Source: Pseudomonadota bacterium
Lineage (GTDB): Bacteria > Pseudomonadota > Alphaproteobacteria > Caedimonadales > UBA1908
NCBI GenBank assembly: GCA_020161545.1
Contig: JAIUNT010000014.1
Location: 1-34,471 of the forward strand
Direction: 5' to 3'
Length of the DNA: 34,471 bases
Shown: positions 7,527 through 15,516 of the stretch, piece by piece
Numbering within the stretch: the stretch's first letter is position 1
How the letters are laid out: the number at the start of each line of letters is the position of its first letter
Program-made: the position numbers and the translations under genes
The notes under the pieces: model-generated
Seen by the model: only the letters and a program-made list of their open reading frames with translations
Databases searched by the model: none
Told to the model about the DNA's origin: nothing

Positions 7527-9026
7527 ATGAGGCACTTTAATTGGCGCTATGCGTCTGTTTTTGCGAGCGTAGGCGCGTTCGTTCTTTCGGTAGGTCAGGC
7601 AGATGCTGCGCGTTTCCAATTGCGTGAGACAAATGCAAGCAGCCTGGGTTATGCTATGGCGGGTGTTGGTGCGGAAAAGGGCGACATCGCGTCCCAGTTC
7701 AACAACCCTGCACTGATGACAACTGTAGATAAGACTGGTGTGGCTGGCTCACTTGTGATGATCGCGCCTAACTTGAAGTATGATGTTTCCAGCGCAACCT
7801 ATTCAACTGGTGCTTCCTTTACTGGTGGCAACGATGGCGATAACGCAACGCCTGTTGCCCTTATCCCTGCAGCCTACATGATGTGGGCAGTGAACGATAA
7901 GATGCGTTTGGGTCTTGCGGTGACATCACCTTGGGGTCTCATGACAGACTACAACAACAAGTGGACAGGTAGTTTCTTTGCCACACGCTCTAAACTTGAA
8001 AGCGTAGACGTGAATCCAAACGTTGCCTTCAAGTTTAATGACAAGCTCTCCGTTGGTGCTGGTTTCTCTGTTCAGTACGTGAAGGCTGATCTTTCTTCAG
8101 CGCTTTCCCCAAGGGCAGCTGCCATTGCCTCTGCTCCCTCAGAGATCAACCTTCAAGGTAAAAGTACTGGCTTTGGTTTCAACCTTGGTCTTTTGTTCAC
8201 GCCCTGGTCCCACACACGCTTTGGTCTTGCGTACCGTTCAGCCGTGCGTCATAAGCTCAAGGGAAATATGCGTATTTCCAACAGATCCAATGCCGTATCA
8301 ACCCTTGGTGATTTGGCCACATTTGGTGCCGTTGGTCCTGTGAACTTGACGCAGTTCAACGCGCTCCCAATTTATGCGCCAGATGGCACATCAATCCGGG
8401 CGCCTTTGACACTGCCTGAGACTGCTGCTTTCAGCGTGCAGCACGACTTTAACAGCAAGTGGACAGGACGTTTTGGTGTTGAATGGACCAGGTGGAAACA
8501 GCTTGAGTCTTTGAACGTTGATGTGGACTGGAATCCAAACTATGCTGGATCCGTGGCGGCTGGCGTTGCGGCCCTTGCACGGGGTGCACAAGCTCTTGCG
8601 CAAACCAGTATCACGGAGCCTTTGCCTGCACGCAACACGTGGTTCTACTCCTTGGGTGCGAGTTACAAGTACTCAGACCAAACAACTTTGAAGTTTGGTA
8701 TTGCCCACGACCAAAACGCACAAAAAGAAAGCAGTGTTCGTTTGCCTGATAACAACCGTATCTGGTTCTCCTTGGGTGTGGATCAAAAGTTCACAGACAA
8801 CCTGACAGCGTCCCTTGATTACACCTTCATTAAGGTGCAAAACACGGATGTTGATATGAGGCGTGATGTGTCTGCAGCAACGGCTGGCCTAAACGCGGCG
8901 CGTGCACAGCTTGGTGGTGCTGCTGGTGCGATCGCAAACATCGCACAGCTTTCCTCTCAAACCTTTAAGGCACGTGCAAAGTCCTATGTGAACTTGCTCG
9001 GTGTGAAGGTGCAATACAAGTTCTAA
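7527..9026 (+). CDS. FadL/OmpP1-family outer membrane channel
   Basis: The protein has 499 residues. ATG 7527 has a strong AAGGAG site 8 bases upstream. The signal peptide ends at about residue 27 (GQADA), and the mature start with ASSLGYAMAGVG is followed by the family hallmark SQFNNPALMT. The remainder is alternating amphipathic strands ending in the aromatic C-terminus VNLLGVKVQYKF, as expected for a beta-barrel. FadL proteins carry long-chain fatty acids or other hydrophobic compounds across the outer membrane. Codon choice is restricted (AAC, AAG, GGT, CGT favoured) relative to its neighbours, which suggests high expression. A strong intrinsic terminator follows at 9048-9076. Confidence 0.92.
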   Translation: MRHFNWRYASVFASVGAFVLSVGQADAARFQLRETNASSLGYAMAGVGAEKGDIASQFNNPALMTTVDKTGVAGSLVMIAPNLKYDVSSATYSTGASFTGGNDGDNATPVALIPAAYMMWAVNDKMRLGLAVTSPWGLMTDYNNKWTGSFFATRSKLESVDVNPNVAFKFNDKLSVGAGFSVQYVKADLSSALSPRAAAIASAPSEINLQGKSTGFGFNLGLLFTPWSHTRFGLAYRSAVRHKLKGNMRISNRSNAVSTLGDLATFGAVGPVNLTQFNALPIYAPDGTSIRAPLTLPETAAFSVQHDFNSKWTGRFGVEWTRWKQLESLNVDVDWNPNYAGSVAAGVAALARGAQALAQTSITEPLPARNTWFYSLGASYKYSDQTTLKFGIAHDQNAQKESSVRLPDNNRIWFSLGVDQKFTDNLTASLDYTFIKVQNTDVDMRRDVSAATAGLNAARAQLGGAAGAIANIAQLSSQTFKARAKSYVNLLGVKVQYKF

Positions 9027-9047
9027 GACTTGTTTGAATCACCTTTT

Positions 9048-9076
9048 AAAAAGGGGCCTTCGGGCCCCTTTTTTTT
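9048..9076 (+). terminator. Rho-independent terminator of the fadL-like gene
   Basis: The perfect stem AAGGGGCC (9051-9058) / GGCCCCTT (9063-9070) encloses a TTCG tetraloop, followed directly by a T-run (9071-9076). It lies 24 bp after the stop codon at 9026. The stable UUCG-type loop is a textbook arrangement. It separates the gene from the convergent sdhE. Confidence 0.95.
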
Positions 9077-9148
9077 GTCCCAAGAAAGGATGAAAAAGAA
9101 ACGAGTGAGCGTGCGTCTTAGAGATGGTGCGCGTCTACAAGGTGTGCG

Positions 9149-9415
9149 CTAGGCGCGGGGGGCCAGCATAAACTGCTTAAGACGTGCCAAGAGATCCCGC
9201 GAAATCTCACTTGGTGCGTTGTCAGGCGTCTCCATCCACGCAAAGATTTCAGGATCATCGTGGACAAGGAGGGCCGCAAAGCTTGAGAGCTCGGCGCTCG
9301 AAAGGCTACGAGCGTGGACAAGGGCAAACCCACCAAGAACTGTGTCGGCCTCTTTTGAGCTGCGGTACTTGGCGCGGTAAAGAACGGCTTTGAGTGTTGT
9401 GTCAGGCGCGGTCAT
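9149..9415 (-). CDS. sdhE: FAD assembly factor SdhE (YgfY/DUF339)
   Basis: The start is ATG 9415-9413 with an AAGGA site 5 bases upstream, giving 88 residues; the longer frame to 9496 lacks support. The sequence RAKYRSSKEADTVLGGF, then LLVHDDPEIFAWME, matches the small helical SdhE family, with RSSKE in place of the usual RGxxE flavin-transfer motif. SdhE promotes covalent FAD attachment to the succinate dehydrogenase flavoprotein. The start overlaps the end of the upstream lipoprotein gene by 14 bp, so they form an operon. The His-rich front of the longer frame is antisense shadow. Confidence 0.85.
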   Translation of the reverse strand: MTAPDTTLKAVLYRAKYRSSKEADTVLGGFALVHARSLSSAELSSFAALLVHDDPEIFAWMETPDNAPSEISRDLLARLKQFMLAPRA

Positions 9416-9779
9416 GGGGATCCTTATGGATGACGATGGGCAGCGCATGCACGTCAACTTTGTCTGAAGGGGCCTCTTGGCAAGCGCTCTGGCCACCGAC
9501 GGGCGTTTCCTTTATGACGGCCGGGGCGCTTTGGCCCACACGCAGGTGCTCTTTGCCTGGTTGGGGCGAGGTGTAGCAGTCGACTTGCGCCAAGCTCTTA
9601 TAACAATAAAGGTTCTCGGCCGTAGGGGTGTAGGTAGGTGAAATGTTTGGACCAGCTTCACCTTCATTGGCCCATCCTTTCCCAACAATGTAGTCTGCGT
9701 TATGGAAGGGGTTATGTTGGCACGCACCCAGCAAAAGACTTGCCGAGATAGCTGTCACACGTAAGATTTTGTGGCCCAT
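9402..9779 (-). CDS. Conserved small lipoprotein upstream of sdhE
   Basis: The protein has 125 residues. The signal sequence ends in the lipobox LLLGAC with Cys20 as the lipidation site. The central block AENLYCYKSLAQVDCYTSPQ looks like the Y-C-Y-x-[TS]-L-x-x-V-D-C-Y stretch seen in small lipoproteins of other alphaproteobacteria. That comparison is from memory and unverified. Two cysteines are spaced by eight residues there, and a third lies at SACQEAP. Function unknown. It overlaps sdhE by 14 bp, and upstream it is insulated from the phosphatase gene by a leftward terminator at 9831-9871. Confidence 0.75.
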   Translation of the reverse strand: MGHKILRVTAISASLLLGACQHNPFHNADYIVGKGWANEGEAGPNISPTYTPTAENLYCYKSLAQVDCYTSPQPGKEHLRVGQSAPAVIKETPVGGQSACQEAPSDKVDVHALPIVIHKDPHDRA

Positions 9780-9830
9780 GAAACTGACTCACCCGTTGAT
9801 TTGCTCACATTTAAGAATACGGGGAAATGC

Positions 9831-9871
9831 AAAAAAACAAAAGGTCTGATGCGGGGTGCATCAGACCTTTT
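9831..9871 (-). terminator. Rho-independent terminator of the secreted phosphatase gene
   Basis: Perfect 14 bp arms AAAAGGTCTGATGC (9839-9852) and GCATCAGACCTTTT (9858-9871) enclose a 5-base loop. Read on the minus strand, the hairpin is followed by TTTTGTTTTTTT, a good U-tract. It lies 20 bp beyond the phosphatase stop at 9891. Confidence 0.93.
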
Positions 9872-9890
9872 CACTATATGCGTTTAGATG

Positions 9891-11333
9891 TTATTGCGAG
9901 CCAGCAAGCACGCGAGGGGTCAGCTTTGTGCGCCTATCTGCACCGTGCCCTTTCCAGTCACTATAAAGCACACGAATGCCCTTGGGCGTTTCCTTTGTGT
10001 AGTTGTAGAAGTTGGCAATTTCACGGGCGCGCTCATAGGACTTGTAGAACTTCCATTCGTCCTCAGGGGAGCCTGTGAGAGATCCCAGGAGGTTGGAGCC
10101 GCCTATCAACACATGCCGCAGGACAAAATCAACAAAGGTCAAGTCTTTGCGGGCGTTACGCATCATGTCGCGCGTAATAAGTCCCGTTTGGGTGCGCCCC
10201 TTACCGCCTCGGCAGTGATGGATCACGTACTTATGGGGACACTGGCCGTCGTATGCAATGCGCAAAAAGTCTGCGTCCTCATCGTCCATAGCGCTGTGGT
10301 CTGTGATGGGTACGCGTCCATAGCCTACCCCCAGCCTGTGGGCAAGATCCTGCTCACTGATGGCTTCCTCGACCCGGAATGTGGCGTTATCGCCCGAGGT
10401 GATGCATCCTTCCGACTTGCCTGTTATATGAGTCAGGGTGACGTCGCTGTGGCGCTGGATTGAGCGCACAAGCTTTCCTTCCGTCTTTTCTACAATAAAG
10501 TTGCTTTGGCCACGGCTATAGGCGTCTGCAGGCGCATACAGACTCATGGGAAGGAATGAAGGACTGGAATCAAAAATCATGGCGTGCTTCTTGAAACCTT
10601 TTGTTCGGTATCCTTTGATATGCAGGTGGGGCTCTTCTCGGTGATCAACAATGGTGATGCTGGTTGTGATAACCCCAATGTCGCGCAGATGCTTTGTTTG
10701 CGCCAGCGCCTCCTCTTGCGAGAGCCCATCGGCCATGAGTGCTTGTGATTTCACAAAATTATCGCGGTTTATAATAAAACCAATGACATTTTTAAGCTGC
10801 TCTTGACTGAATTGGCCGCACCCAACGGCCTTGCATTCACCCAGTCCGTCACGTGATGGAAGAAGCATTTCCTTTGGGAACGTTGCGCGCCTTTCAGCAG
10901 GAAGCGTGGACCAAGTTTGCTGCGCTTCTTCCTGGGAGATGAGATCCAGGGATAGTAATTTTTCCTTGAGCTGATCAAACATGATGTCAATGGCCGGTCG
11001 TCCCATGCGGTCACTTTCCGAGAGCTCTTCTGCCGGGAGCCTCTTTTGTAAAAGTGCCGAATCTAGCATACGCATGCTGCCGTCATAGAAACTTTCAAGG
11101 CGGTCTGCGCGGTAATCTTCCCAGGTGGCGCGCAAAGACTTGGGGAGCGCTTCTGGGTCAAAGCCGGCTGTGTCCACAACGCTGACGGCCGAAAGGACAT
11201 TGGGGAGCATGATTCCCACAGACTCTGATGCCGTTACACCGCGCCTAATAGAGGCGCTTGCAAACGCATCGTTTTGGCTTGCCAATAAAAGTGCGCAGCA
11301 CGAAGTAAGTAAAGTTTTATTAAAATATTTCAT
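9891..11333 (-). CDS. Secreted PTP-like cysteine phosphatase (phytase/paladin-type)
   Basis: ATG 11333-11331 has an AGAGGAG site 8 bases upstream and starts a signal peptide ending at about FASA (residue 27). The mature protein has about 453 residues. The C-terminal catalytic domain contains the P-loop HHCRGGKGRT with His373, Cys374 and Arg380 (CX5R), and an upstream GRVPITDH whose Asp345 is placed like the general acid of cysteine phytases. This set is typical of PTP-like inositol phosphatases and related effectors of intracellular bacteria. It could act on inositol phosphates, phosphoinositides or phosphotyrosine. The N-terminal about 190 residues match nothing I know. It stands alone, with its own terminator and a long AT-rich upstream region. 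Confidence 0.85.
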   Translation of the reverse strand: MKYFNKTLLTSCCALLLASQNDAFASASIRRGVTASESVGIMLPNVLSAVSVVDTAGFDPEALPKSLRATWEDYRADRLESFYDGSMRMLDSALLQKRLPAEELSESDRMGRPAIDIMFDQLKEKLLSLDLISQEEAQQTWSTLPAERRATFPKEMLLPSRDGLGECKAVGCGQFSQEQLKNVIGFIINRDNFVKSQALMADGLSQEEALAQTKHLRDIGVITTSITIVDHREEPHLHIKGYRTKGFKKHAMIFDSSPSFLPMSLYAPADAYSRGQSNFIVEKTEGKLVRSIQRHSDVTLTHITGKSEGCITSGDNATFRVEEAISEQDLAHRLGVGYGRVPITDHSAMDDEDADFLRIAYDGQCPHKYVIHHCRGGKGRTQTGLITRDMMRNARKDLTFVDFVLRHVLIGGSNLLGSLTGSPEDEWKFYKSYERAREIANFYNYTKETPKGIRVLYSDWKGHGADRRTKLTPRVLAGSQ

Positions 11334-11519
11334 TGTTTCGCTCCTCTTGTTGTTTTCAGTTGTATGAGACAGCATCGGAATTAAAGGAGTAATAACAAAA
11401 CATTTTTATTTGGCAAAAATAGGATTAAAATAGTTAACGTGATTCTATTCAAAAGGTTGTTTTCATTTAAAATATTGCCAAAGAAGAAAAATGTAGAAAA
11501 CAAAAGATGTTGTTTGTAG

Positions 11520-11557
11520 CGCCGCCCTTGACAATGTGCGGCGTCTTTGAGAACAAT
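11520..11557 (+). promoter_or_regulatory. Promoter with overlapping dyad upstream of the first lysR
   Basis: A -35 element TTGACA (11528-11533) and a -10-like AACAAT (11552-11557) are separated by 18 bp. The -35 sits in the spacer of a perfect dyad CGCCGC (11520-11525) / GCGGCG (11538-11543). The arrangement fits autoregulation by the LysR protein starting at 11584, but the dyad is not a classic T-N11-A box. The gene itself has an AAGGAA ribosome site. Confidence 0.5.
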
Positions 11558-11583
11558 ACGACGTATGCGGTTAAGGAATTCCC

Positions 11584-12480
11584 ATGGACTGGGACAAGCT
11601 GAAGGTTTTTTATAGCGTTGCTCAGGTGGGAAGCTTCACGAAAGCAGCGGAGCAACTTAACCTAAGCCAGTCGGCCATCAGTCGGCAGATTGGTGGGCTT
11701 GAAGACACCCTAGGGACGCCTCTTTTTTATCGCCATGCCCGCGGCCTTATTATGACGGAGCAAGGGGATCTTCTGTACGAGACAGTGCGCGAGGTCTTTT
11801 TAAGGCTTGCTTTGACCGAGGCCATGATCAACGAAAGCAAGGGTGCCCCCCAGGGACCTTTGAAGGTGACGACGTCCGTGGCCTTCGGTTCTTTGTGGTT
11901 AGTCCCTCGCCTTGCGCCGTTTCTTGATCTTTATCCCAATATTTCCTTGAAGCTCATATTAAATGATGAGCCGCCCGATCTTCAAAACCGTGAGGCTGAT
12001 ATTGCGCTCACCCAGGAGCCACCCCAGCAGCATGGTCTTTTGACGGTACCACTGCCGCCTTACCGCCTGCGCGTTTATGGATCGCGCACGTATCTTCAAA
12101 AATATGGCACCCCTGTGCGTCCGGAGGATCTAGACCGCCACAAGCTCATCGTTTTTGGAGACGATAGGCCTCACATGAATATGAAGGTGAACTGGATTTT
12201 GCATGTGGGCGCCAAAAGGGGGCAAAGCCGCAAGCCCTATCTTATCATCAACAATGCCCAGGGCATTATGAACGCCGTGAAGGCAGGTCTAGGACTTGCA
12301 GCCATGCACCGTTATATCGTGGGGCAGGATCATGACTTGGTGGAAGTCTTGCCAGATTTGCCCGGCGCCACCATGCAGCGTTATATTGTCTTTCCAGAAC
12401 AACTTGCCCACTCAAAACGCGTGCGGGTGTTTCGTGAGTTTGTAGAGAAACTCGCCCACGATGAGCAAGACACCCTCTAA
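11584..12480 (+). CDS. LysR-family transcriptional regulator
   Basis: The protein has 298 residues, normal for the family. The N-terminal helix-turn-helix (residues 3-62) reads LKVFYSVAQVGSFTKAAEQL, then SQSAISRQIGGLE and the wing TPLFYRHARG. The rest is a periplasmic-binding-like effector domain from about 92 to 290. Effector and targets are unknown. It diverges from the phosphatase gene, with 250 bp between starts, so it is one candidate regulator of that gene. It resembles the second LysR in this window (22090-22977) in length and layout. Its stop overlaps that of the next convergent gene in CTAA (12477-12480). Confidence 0.92.
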   Translation: MDWDKLKVFYSVAQVGSFTKAAEQLNLSQSAISRQIGGLEDTLGTPLFYRHARGLIMTEQGDLLYETVREVFLRLALTEAMINESKGAPQGPLKVTTSVAFGSLWLVPRLAPFLDLYPNISLKLILNDEPPDLQNREADIALTQEPPQQHGLLTVPLPPYRLRVYGSRTYLQKYGTPVRPEDLDRHKLIVFGDDRPHMNMKVNWILHVGAKRGQSRKPYLIINNAQGIMNAVKAGLGLAAMHRYIVGQDHDLVEVLPDLPGATMQRYIVFPEQLAHSKRVRVFREFVEKLAHDEQDTL

Positions 12481-12788
12481 CTGAGGGCGGCTTCAAGCAA
12501 GTTGTCCAACATCTCACGAAGTTCGTTGTCAGGCATGAAGAAAAGCTCCGTGGGGAAGCGGTCGAGATAGGCGCATTGGCCGTTTGAGGCTGCGCCAACA
12601 ATGGCGCCATGCTCATCAACGGTGAGGCGATCAAGTCCAAAGAGGCTTTGTTTTGGTGGGGATGCCTCATGGGCCTGAATTCTGCGTGCGCGTGAAGCCT
12701 GCGACTCATTATCAAGGTCTGCCTGTGTTGCAAGACTTGAAGAAATACCTAAACAGATGCCCAAAACTGCATATATCTTTTTCCCCAT
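12477..12788 (-). CDS. Small secreted protein of unknown function
   Basis: The protein has 103 residues. ATG 12788 follows AAGGA at 8 bases. A signal peptide covers about the first 22 residues (MGKKIYAVLGICLGISSSLA). The mature part contains LDRLTVDEHGAIVGAASNGQ and a leucine-rich acidic end (ELREMLDNLLEAALS). No family recognised. It lies 89 bp downstream of the RluD-type gene on the same strand, and its stop codon overlaps that of the LysR gene. Confidence 0.65.
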   Translation of the reverse strand: MGKKIYAVLGICLGISSSLATQADLDNESQASRARRIQAHEASPPKQSLFGLDRLTVDEHGAIVGAASNGQCAYLDRFPTELFFMPDNELREMLDNLLEAALS

Positions 12789-12877
12789 GACAGTGTCCTT
12801 TTGCGTTCAAGATCAAGGTATTATCACTTCATAGTCCTTAACAAATGGTAAAATGTGCTGTGGCGACAAGAAAAATT

Positions 12878-13852
12878 TTACATAAGTTCAATTAAAAATG
12901 TATGCAAAGCCTCCAGGTCCTCAGGCAAGGGTACCTCAAAGGAAAGGGCTTTGTCCGTACGGGGATGGCGCAGCTTCAGGCGGTAGGCGTGGAGCGCAGG
13001 GCGCTCGGGCGAGAGGAGGGCCTCAATTTCGGCCCGCAGGATGGGAGAGACGCGCTTCGGCACATTGCCATAGAGGGGATCTCCCAGAAGAGGCACGTTA
13101 ATGTGGGTCATATGCACGCGGATTTGGTGGGTGCGCCCTGTTTGGAGGCGGCATTTCACAAGACTCGCGTCCCGGCCAAACATTTCAATGGTTTTATAGT
13201 GGGTAACGGCTTCTTTCCCGCCATGGGGGCGCACAGCCATTTTTTGGCGGTTATGGGGGCTGCGTCCAATGGGTTTGTCCACGCTCCCCTCCAATGGGTT
13301 CGGGGCGCCCCACACAAAGGCAAGATATTCACGTGATAGGGTGCGGTCGGCGAATTGGCTGGTCAGACCCTGGTGGGCGTGATCGTTTTTGGCCACGACC
13401 ATGAGGCCGCTCGTGCCCTTATCAAGGCGGTGCACAATGCCAGGGCGCCCAACGCCTCCAATGCCGGACAAAGAATCCCCACAGTGGGCAATAAGCCCAT
13501 TCACAAGGGTCATGTCCGCGTTGCCAGCACCGGGGTGAACCACAAGACCGGCGGGCTTATTGATCACAAGAATGTCGCTGTCTTCATAAAGGATTTCAAG
13601 ATCCATCTCCTGGCCCTCAAGGGAGGGGGCGGCAACCGCCGGCACAAAAACTGTAAAGCATTGGCCAACTTGCACTTTCAAAGAGGGGGTCGTTGTGGGC
13701 TTATCCTTCAGGCTGACATGCCCCTCTTCAATGAGGGCCTTCAGGCGCGTGCGCGACATCTCAGGGAAAGCGCCGCTTAAATATGCGTCAAGGCGCTTTC
13801 CTTGCTCGCCTTGCTCGTGTTCTTCAACGGTGAAGTGATGTGTGCTGGTCAT
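12878..13852 (-). CDS. rluD: Large-subunit pseudouridine synthase, RluD-like
   Basis: The protein has 324 residues. An S4 RNA-binding domain spans about 17-75 (RLDAYLSGAFPEMSRTRLKA). The catalytic domain follows with INKPAGLVVHPG and the active-site motif HRLDKGTSG (Asp144), then LSREYLAFVWG and LQTGRTHQIRVHM. This is the RluA superfamily. The S4 domain and length favour RluD, which modifies helix 69 of 23S rRNA, over RluC; the exact site cannot be fixed from sequence. The gene follows degP, separated by a GC-rich hairpin. Confidence 0.9.
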   Translation of the reverse strand: MTSTHHFTVEEHEQGEQGKRLDAYLSGAFPEMSRTRLKALIEEGHVSLKDKPTTTPSLKVQVGQCFTVFVPAVAAPSLEGQEMDLEILYEDSDILVINKPAGLVVHPGAGNADMTLVNGLIAHCGDSLSGIGGVGRPGIVHRLDKGTSGLMVVAKNDHAHQGLTSQFADRTLSREYLAFVWGAPNPLEGSVDKPIGRSPHNRQKMAVRPHGGKEAVTHYKTIEMFGRDASLVKCRLQTGRTHQIRVHMTHINVPLLGDPLYGNVPKRVSPILRAEIEALLSPERPALHAYRLKLRHPRTDKALSFEVPLPEDLEALHTFLIELM

Positions 13853-13870
13853 GGATGGTTCCCAAATGAG

Positions 13871-13893
13871 AGAAGGGGCCCGGGGCCCCTTCT
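13871..13893 (-). terminator. GC-rich hairpin between degP and the RluD-type gene
   Basis: Perfect 11 bp arms AGAAGGGGCCC / GGGCCCCTTCT flank a single central base, placed 27 bp after the degP stop. On the minus strand it is followed only by TTCTCTCATTT, so the U-tract is poor. It may act as a partial terminator or as an mRNA 3'-end stabiliser that lowers expression of the downstream RluD-type gene. Confidence 0.5.
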
Positions 13894-13919
13894 GCGTCTA
13901 CGTCAGTCAAAAGATGTCT

Positions 13920-15491
13920 TTACGACTTTTTCTTGGCTTTGTCAGCTGTTTTCTTATCTTCTTTTTCCGCGTCATCTTCCTCAAGGGAGAGGGTCAGATA
14001 ACGTGGGCTGCCTTGCCTGTTCACAAGCACAAGAAGTTGCTTGCGCTTTTCCTTCTTAGCCGTGTCGACGAACTTTTGAAGATCGTCACTGGACTTTGGC
14101 TTAATCTTTTGGCGCTCGCTTGTCAGCTCAACCAAAACGTCTCCTGGACGAAGGCCCTTATCGGCCGCCTCGGAGCGTGGGTCAAGATTTGCAATCACAA
14201 GACCTGTGATGCCTTCATCTTCAACACCAAAGCGCTTGCGTTGCTCCAGGGTCAGGGGTTTAAGAGACATGCCCAAAATCTGAGGGCCATTTGGGGCGGG
14301 CTTGGCGTCGTCCTCTTCGCCTTCGCTATCCCCCAAAAGACCGTCACTCTCGGCTTGCTCAAACTCACCAACCCGCAGAGTCAGGGTGACTTCCTTACCG
14401 TCACGCCACACAACAAGCGGCGCGTCCTGACCAATGGGGGCCTCGCCCACCATGCGCGGGAGCATGCGTGACTCCTTAATGTCATGGCCATTGAATTTCA
14501 AGATGACGTCACCGGTCATGACACCTGCCTTGGCCGAGGGGCTCTTGGGTGAGACCTCTCCCACCAGCGCACCCCAGGGCTTTTTCAGACCTAGGCTTGC
14601 GGCAATTTCTGGTGTGACCATTTGAATGCGTACGCCCAACCATCCGCGCTTGGTCTTACCAAACTCACGCAGCTGCGCAATAACTTGCTTAGCGAGGTCA
14701 GAGGGGATACCAAACCCAATGCCGATATTTCCACCGTTGGGCGAGAAGATGGCTGTGCTGATGCCAATGACTTCGCCGTTTGTGTTGAACATGGGACCGC
14801 CGGAGTTACCCATGTTGATGGAGGCGTCCGTTTGAATGTAACCGTCAACATAGTCCGCAAAGCGCCCATCCCGACTTGTGGGGCGCGCACCAATGTCGCG
14901 TCCTGTGGAGGAGATAATACCGATGGTCACGGTGCTGCTCAGACCAAAGGGGTTGCCAATGGCAATGAGCCACTGTCCTACGTCAGCCTTGGTGGAATCG
15001 CCCCAAGAGACCGTTGTGAGTTTTTTTTCACAGGTGAACTTCAAAAGAGCAAGGTCTGTCCTGGGGTCGCGGCCCACAATTTCTGCTTTGAAGTCGTCGC
15101 CGTCATGGAGGGTGACCTTGATTTCGTCGGCGTCGGCAACCACGTGGTTACAGGTCACCACATAAGCCGTCTTGCCGTCTTGGGAGATCAAAAAACCCGA
15201 CCCCAAAGAGGATCCCTTACGTGGACGTCCGCCGCCCCCTTGCTGCTCCTCTAGGAACTGGCGAAAGAGCTCCTCAAGGGGAGAGCCCCCCATGCCTGGC
15301 ACGCGCTTGTCAGCTGTCAGCTCAACGGTTGTGGAAATGTTCACAACGGCCGGCAAGAGGGGCTTGACGGTGGAGGAAAAGTCCTGGGGCGCGCCAGCAT
15401 AGGCCTGTGTATTCACGGCCATATCGGCGGCAAAGATGCTCAGCGCAACAAGGGCCGCGCTGCGCCACTTCTGGAAGGGTTGTTTTGTCAT
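13920..15491 (-). CDS. degP: Periplasmic Do-family serine protease DegP/HtrA
   Basis: The protein has 523 residues. ATG 15491 follows AAGGAG at 8 bases. The signal peptide ends around residue 32 (AYAGA). The trypsin-like domain has the full triad: His116 in TCNHVV, Asp146 in RTDLALLKF, and Ser230 in GNSGGPMF. Two PDZ domains follow (about 290-370 and 405-495). The N-terminal LA-loop is Gly-rich (EEQQGGGGRPRKGS). A Lys/Glu-rich tail (EEDDAEKEDKKTADKAKKKS) extends past PDZ2. DegP degrades or refolds damaged envelope proteins. It is the last gene of hflK-hflC-degP, an arrangement found in other alphaproteobacteria, so envelope and membrane quality control are expressed together. Confidence 0.95.
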   Translation of the reverse strand: MTKQPFQKWRSAALVALSIFAADMAVNTQAYAGAPQDFSSTVKPLLPAVVNISTTVELTADKRVPGMGGSPLEELFRQFLEEQQGGGGRPRKGSSLGSGFLISQDGKTAYVVTCNHVVADADEIKVTLHDGDDFKAEIVGRDPRTDLALLKFTCEKKLTTVSWGDSTKADVGQWLIAIGNPFGLSSTVTIGIISSTGRDIGARPTSRDGRFADYVDGYIQTDASINMGNSGGPMFNTNGEVIGISTAIFSPNGGNIGIGFGIPSDLAKQVIAQLREFGKTKRGWLGVRIQMVTPEIAASLGLKKPWGALVGEVSPKSPSAKAGVMTGDVILKFNGHDIKESRMLPRMVGEAPIGQDAPLVVWRDGKEVTLTLRVGEFEQAESDGLLGDSEGEEDDAKPAPNGPQILGMSLKPLTLEQRKRFGVEDEGITGLVIANLDPRSEAADKGLRPGDVLVELTSERQKIKPKSSDDLQKFVDTAKKEKRKQLLVLVNRQGSPRYLTLSLEEDDAEKEDKKTADKAKKKS

Positions 15492-15516
15492 AGGATAGGC
15501 TCCTTAAAATCTTGCT

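Noticed and set aside
9888..10463. 191-codon open frame on the plus strand
   Set aside because: It is antisense to the phosphatase gene, which has a signal peptide and catalytic motif; no ribosome site or family motif.
13842..15254. Two long plus-strand frames (13842-14471 and 14622-15254)
   Set aside because: Both are antisense shadows of degP, whose triad and PDZ domains are intact.
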